Source: Dictyocoela muelleri
Taxonomy: Eukaryota > Microsporidia
DNA length: 19,333 nucleotides
NCBI GenBank assembly: GCA_016256075.1
Contig: SDVU01000146.1
Span: 1 to 19,333, forward strand
Direction: 5' to 3'
Of this stretch, positions 16,978-19,333 are shown in pieces; the stretch's first letter is position 1; every line of letters starts with the position of its first letter. The position numbers were made by a program, and so were the translations under genes. Under the pieces are notes generated by a model, which saw nothing but the letters and a program-made list of their open reading frames with translations, was not told the origin of the DNA and ran no database searches.

Positions 16978-18270
16978 ATGATAAATTTAAATCAAGTTGA
17001 AGCAGAGCTTTTAAGAATGTCAGAAAGAGAAGTTATTTATTGGTGTATGAGCCAAAACATACTTCTACGCGAAAAAAAGAGTAGTGTATTCCAAAACTTT
17101 ATGAGGTTGGCAGACTACAAACGAAATAAGGATGGTTGTGCTTGGAGATGTAATTTTGTTGTTGTTGTCTCAATTACACCAAATACTCAGCAATACGCAA
17201 AGACACCTTTTTCGACCATTTTTTAATTCCCATAATAGAGATTCTTAGAATTATATTAAGATATATTAGTGGATGCCCAAGATATTCATTAATATATTTT
17301 TTTAATTCCATTAATAGGAAGGTAATATTAAAAGTTATTAATAAGTTGGTTTTATTAATGCCTGCACCTAACTTTACAAAAGAAAAGCTTGGCGGAAACG
17401 GAAAAATTGTGCAAATTGATGAGACAATGCTAAATTATAAATGCAAGAGTCATCGTGGTCGTAGTCCGACAAACAGACCAGATGCTCTATGTATTGTTGA
17501 AGTTGAAAATGAAATTCAACGCGCATTTCAAGAATCATTCCTGATAAAAGAGCTTCCACTTTGGTTCCAATAATTTGCTCCCAGGTTGCTTCAAATAGCA
17601 CAATTTGGACTGAGGAGCTTCGATCTTACATTTTCTTAGTCAATTATTCTTATGTGCATTCATCAGTTTGTCATAAATATAACTTTATTGGGTGGATGTC
17701 AGTTTCGTGCTGTTTTTGATATTTGGTGCTGTTTTTGAAAAATTAAAAAAAATAAAACAAAAAAGATAAAATAATTATTTTTTCAAATCAAGAGAAAATG
17801 TACCGAAATATTCTTTTTTCAGGTAATTTGTGAAATTAAATAAACTTAATGAGAAGTTCTCATTTTGATCCTGTTTTTTTCGAAGAAAATGTTAAGCGAT
17901 TCCTAAGCCCATAATTTATGAGACTGAATAATGCGTATTTTCATACGAATTTTTTTTCTGAAATTTTAGCAATGTAAGGGCGAGGAATTAATTTTTTAAA
18001 AACACCACGAAACTGACATTCAACGTTATTCTCACATTTATATTTTTTTTTGTTTTATTTTTTTAATTTTTCAAAAACAGCACCAAATATCAAAAACAGC
18101 ACCAAACTGACATCCACCCAATAAATTATCTAAATGTTTATAAATTTACCGTACATTCCCATTATCGATATTTTTAAATTGCGAGAGACTTTACTGCAAT
18201 GTTGCATGGAAAAATGAGCATAGACGACAAGTTAACACCTTAGAAATAAAAAAAAATACATAGAACCTTC
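16978..18270 (+). pseudogene. Merlin (IS1016/ISXO2-like) transposase, broken and interrupted by a MITE
   Basis: The N-terminal part (16978 to ~17155) has VIYWCMSQNILL and CAWRC, the usual helix-then-zinc-binding region. The core continues in another frame (SAIRKDTFFDHFLIP, about 17190) through LGGNGKIVQIDETMLNYKCK, SHRGRSP and CIVEVE (17385-17510), where Asp in IDET is the first catalytic residue. After a second shift near 17540 come ASNSTIWTEELRSY and YVHSSVCHKYNF (to 17687). In the second acidic block the family normally has Asp (WTDE); here it is Glu (WTEE). A 434-bp MITE then splits the frame. A weak C-terminal trace (NVAWKNEHRRQ) follows near 18200-18235. Two frame breaks plus the insertion make it inactive. 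No terminal repeats could be matched. Confidence 0.85.
17688..18121. mobile_element. 434-bp MITE with ~78-bp terminal inverted repeats, inserted in Merlin
   Basis: The ends begin TTGGGTGGATGTCAGTTT and are near-identical for about 78 bp (one substitution and one A-run difference in the clear part). TA flanks both sides (17686-17687 and 18122-18123), consistent with TA target duplication as in the Tc1/mariner group. Each arm holds a tandem pair of TTTGGTGCTGTTTTTGATA. An extra terminal-like segment, ACGAAACTGACATTCAACG, lies inside at about 18007-18025. It encodes no protein and is non-autonomous. The near-identical arms indicate a young insertion, younger than the Merlin copy it disrupts. Confidence 0.93.
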
Positions 18271-18559
18271 ATATGTAACTATAGCAAGTAAAATTTAAAA
18301 ATATAATTATTTACGTGATAGATTGTTAAAAATTGGAAAAAAACGCTTGCTTAAATGACGTGGGTATAGAAAATGATATACATAAAAATAATTTAATAAC
18401 AAAAAGCGTGTTATCAATTCTATTTTATTCTTTAAGCATGTGGGATAAAAGAGGGTTTATATTTTATAATCTTAGAGCCTTTTATATTTATAAAATTCGA
18501 ATTCGGGCTTTTTTAGAGATTATTTCCATCATGCTCATCTGATTTTTCTCGACAGTCCG
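18271..18559. other. Region without a supported gene
   Basis: A 70-codon plus-strand frame at 18333-18542 begins with TTG, has no recognised motif and no CCC/GGG start signal. I do not call it a gene. Confidence 0.4.
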
Positions 18560-18582
18560 TTTTTTCGCCATTGGCGAAAAAA
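18560..18582. repeat. 23-bp inverted repeat TTTTTTCGCCA-T-TGGCGAAAAAA
   Basis: A perfect 11-bp stem centred on one base, with a GC-rich centre, about 58 bp left of the second MITE. It is similar in style to the other GC mini-hairpins. Confidence 0.6.
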
Positions 18583-18639
18583 AAATTTAATTTTTATTTG
18601 GCATGGAATTCGTCTTTTGTTAAGATAAATTTTAATTTA

Positions 18640-19230
18640 TTCTTATAATTTCATGGATTAAGCATTGTATTTTACCAAAAATAAATAAACGTATTAATTA
18701 TTCAAGATTTCAATAAAATATAGATATAATTTTGTCGTGAAATTAAAAATACAAACAATTAAGGTGTTTAATATAGACATCTAGAAAATTTTTAATTGAT
18801 ATTTATGATAGAAAGTTATTTAAGAGAGATACAATGGCGATATAAGTTTTTCGTTCCAATTTAATGTTTATCAATTAAAATAGCAAAATATTAAATAAGT
18901 TCTTAAATAATAATGAAAGTTTAAGTTTTATATTTAATTAATAATCGCAGATATTATTTGAAACTAGCTTGGAATTTGTCATTACCAATAGATGATAGTC
19001 TTGGAGTAAAAAACGATCAAATAAAAATTGAATAAATGGTAAAATAAAAAACCGAAAACTAATAATAGTGAGGGTAAATATAACATGAAAATTTGCTTTA
19101 TTAATTTGTATCAATATAATTGTATTGAATATTTATTTGCAAAAAACGTAAATTTTATTGAAATCTTGAATAATTAATCGTTTATTTATTTTTGGTAAAA
19201 TATAATGCTTAATCCATGAAGTTATAAGAA
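18640..19230. mobile_element. 591-bp MITE with ~83-bp terminal inverted repeats
   Basis: The left end is TTCTTATAATTTCATGG, then ATTAAGCATTGTATTTTACC. The right end, inverted, reads TTCTTATAACTTCATGG, then ATTAAGCATTATATTTTACC. The match continues to AAGATTTCAATAAAAT with two substitutions and one indel. TA lies outside both ends (18638-18639 and 19231-19232), so a TA-target element is likely. The interior is AT-rich and non-coding. The ends are unrelated to the MITE at 17688, so it is a separate family. Confidence 0.92.
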
Positions 19231-19232
19231 TA

Positions 19233-19333
19233 ATTGGTTCTCCCTTTCCTTAGATACCCCCCCTCTGAAAAAAAATATCGAAAACTACGGAATATGGCAT
19301 TAGCAAGATAAAATAAAATTTTCTTTATATAGT
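19233..19333. other. Right-edge sequence, nothing recognised
   Basis: It contains a C-run (ACCCCCCCTCTG, about 19256-19267) and A-rich sequence up to the window end. Confidence 0.3.

Noticed and set aside
17374-17601. 75-codon minus-strand frame
   Set aside because: Antisense to the Merlin catalytic core.
18333-18542. 69-codon plus-strand frame starting with TTG
   Set aside because: No ATG at the start, no CCC/GGG signal and no recognisable domain; its length is expected by chance in AT-rich DNA.

Overview
The window is very AT-rich eukaryotic DNA that is gene-poor and full of transposable-element debris. The best guess is a microsporidian with an expanded, transposon-rich genome (Hamiltosporidium-like). 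This is inferred from three things: short intronless genes, divergent minimal V-ATPase subunits, and CCC/GGG motifs placed directly before start codons, a described microsporidian start signal. The genus is not proven.

Layout. 1-624: 5' part of a broken Mutator-like (MULE) transposase on the minus strand, running off the window edge, with a 38-bp GC palindrome just upstream. 1000-2800: three copies of a tRNA-headed SINE-like repeat (A, B, C). 2940-4349: intact RING-H2 protein, probably an E3 ubiquitin ligase. 4885-5094: V-ATPase subunit e (Vma9-like). 5372-6373: two more SINE copies (D, E). 6606-8665: a full-length but decayed hAT transposon with an exact 8-bp target duplication. 9125-9373: small candidate gene with Alba-like sequence, between two AT-rich repeat tracts. 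10207-10400: SINE fragment F. 11020-11457: V-ATPase proteolipid (subunit c-like). 11619-12050: SINE copy G with a different tRNA-like head. 12408-12830: about 20 copies of a 22-bp tandem repeat. 13549-16920: two decayed MULE transposases of one family, both on the minus strand. 16978-18270: Merlin (IS1016/ISXO2-type) transposase remnant, split by a 434-bp TA-flanked MITE. 18640-19230: a second, unrelated 591-bp MITE.

The probable host genes are the RING protein, V-ATPase e, V-ATPase c and the Alba-like candidate. The two V-ATPase proteins belong to the same membrane V0 sector, about 6 kb apart with repeats between them. The most notable items are the SINE family (seven copies, a conserved ~37-bp core, one copy with a swapped head, one with an expanded 16-bp tail repeat), transposase genes that carry the same CCC start signal as host genes, and the nested element history at the right end. 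No virus-like element, CRISPR array, rRNA or ordinary tRNA gene was seen. All assignments were made by eye from sequence patterns; no database search was run.
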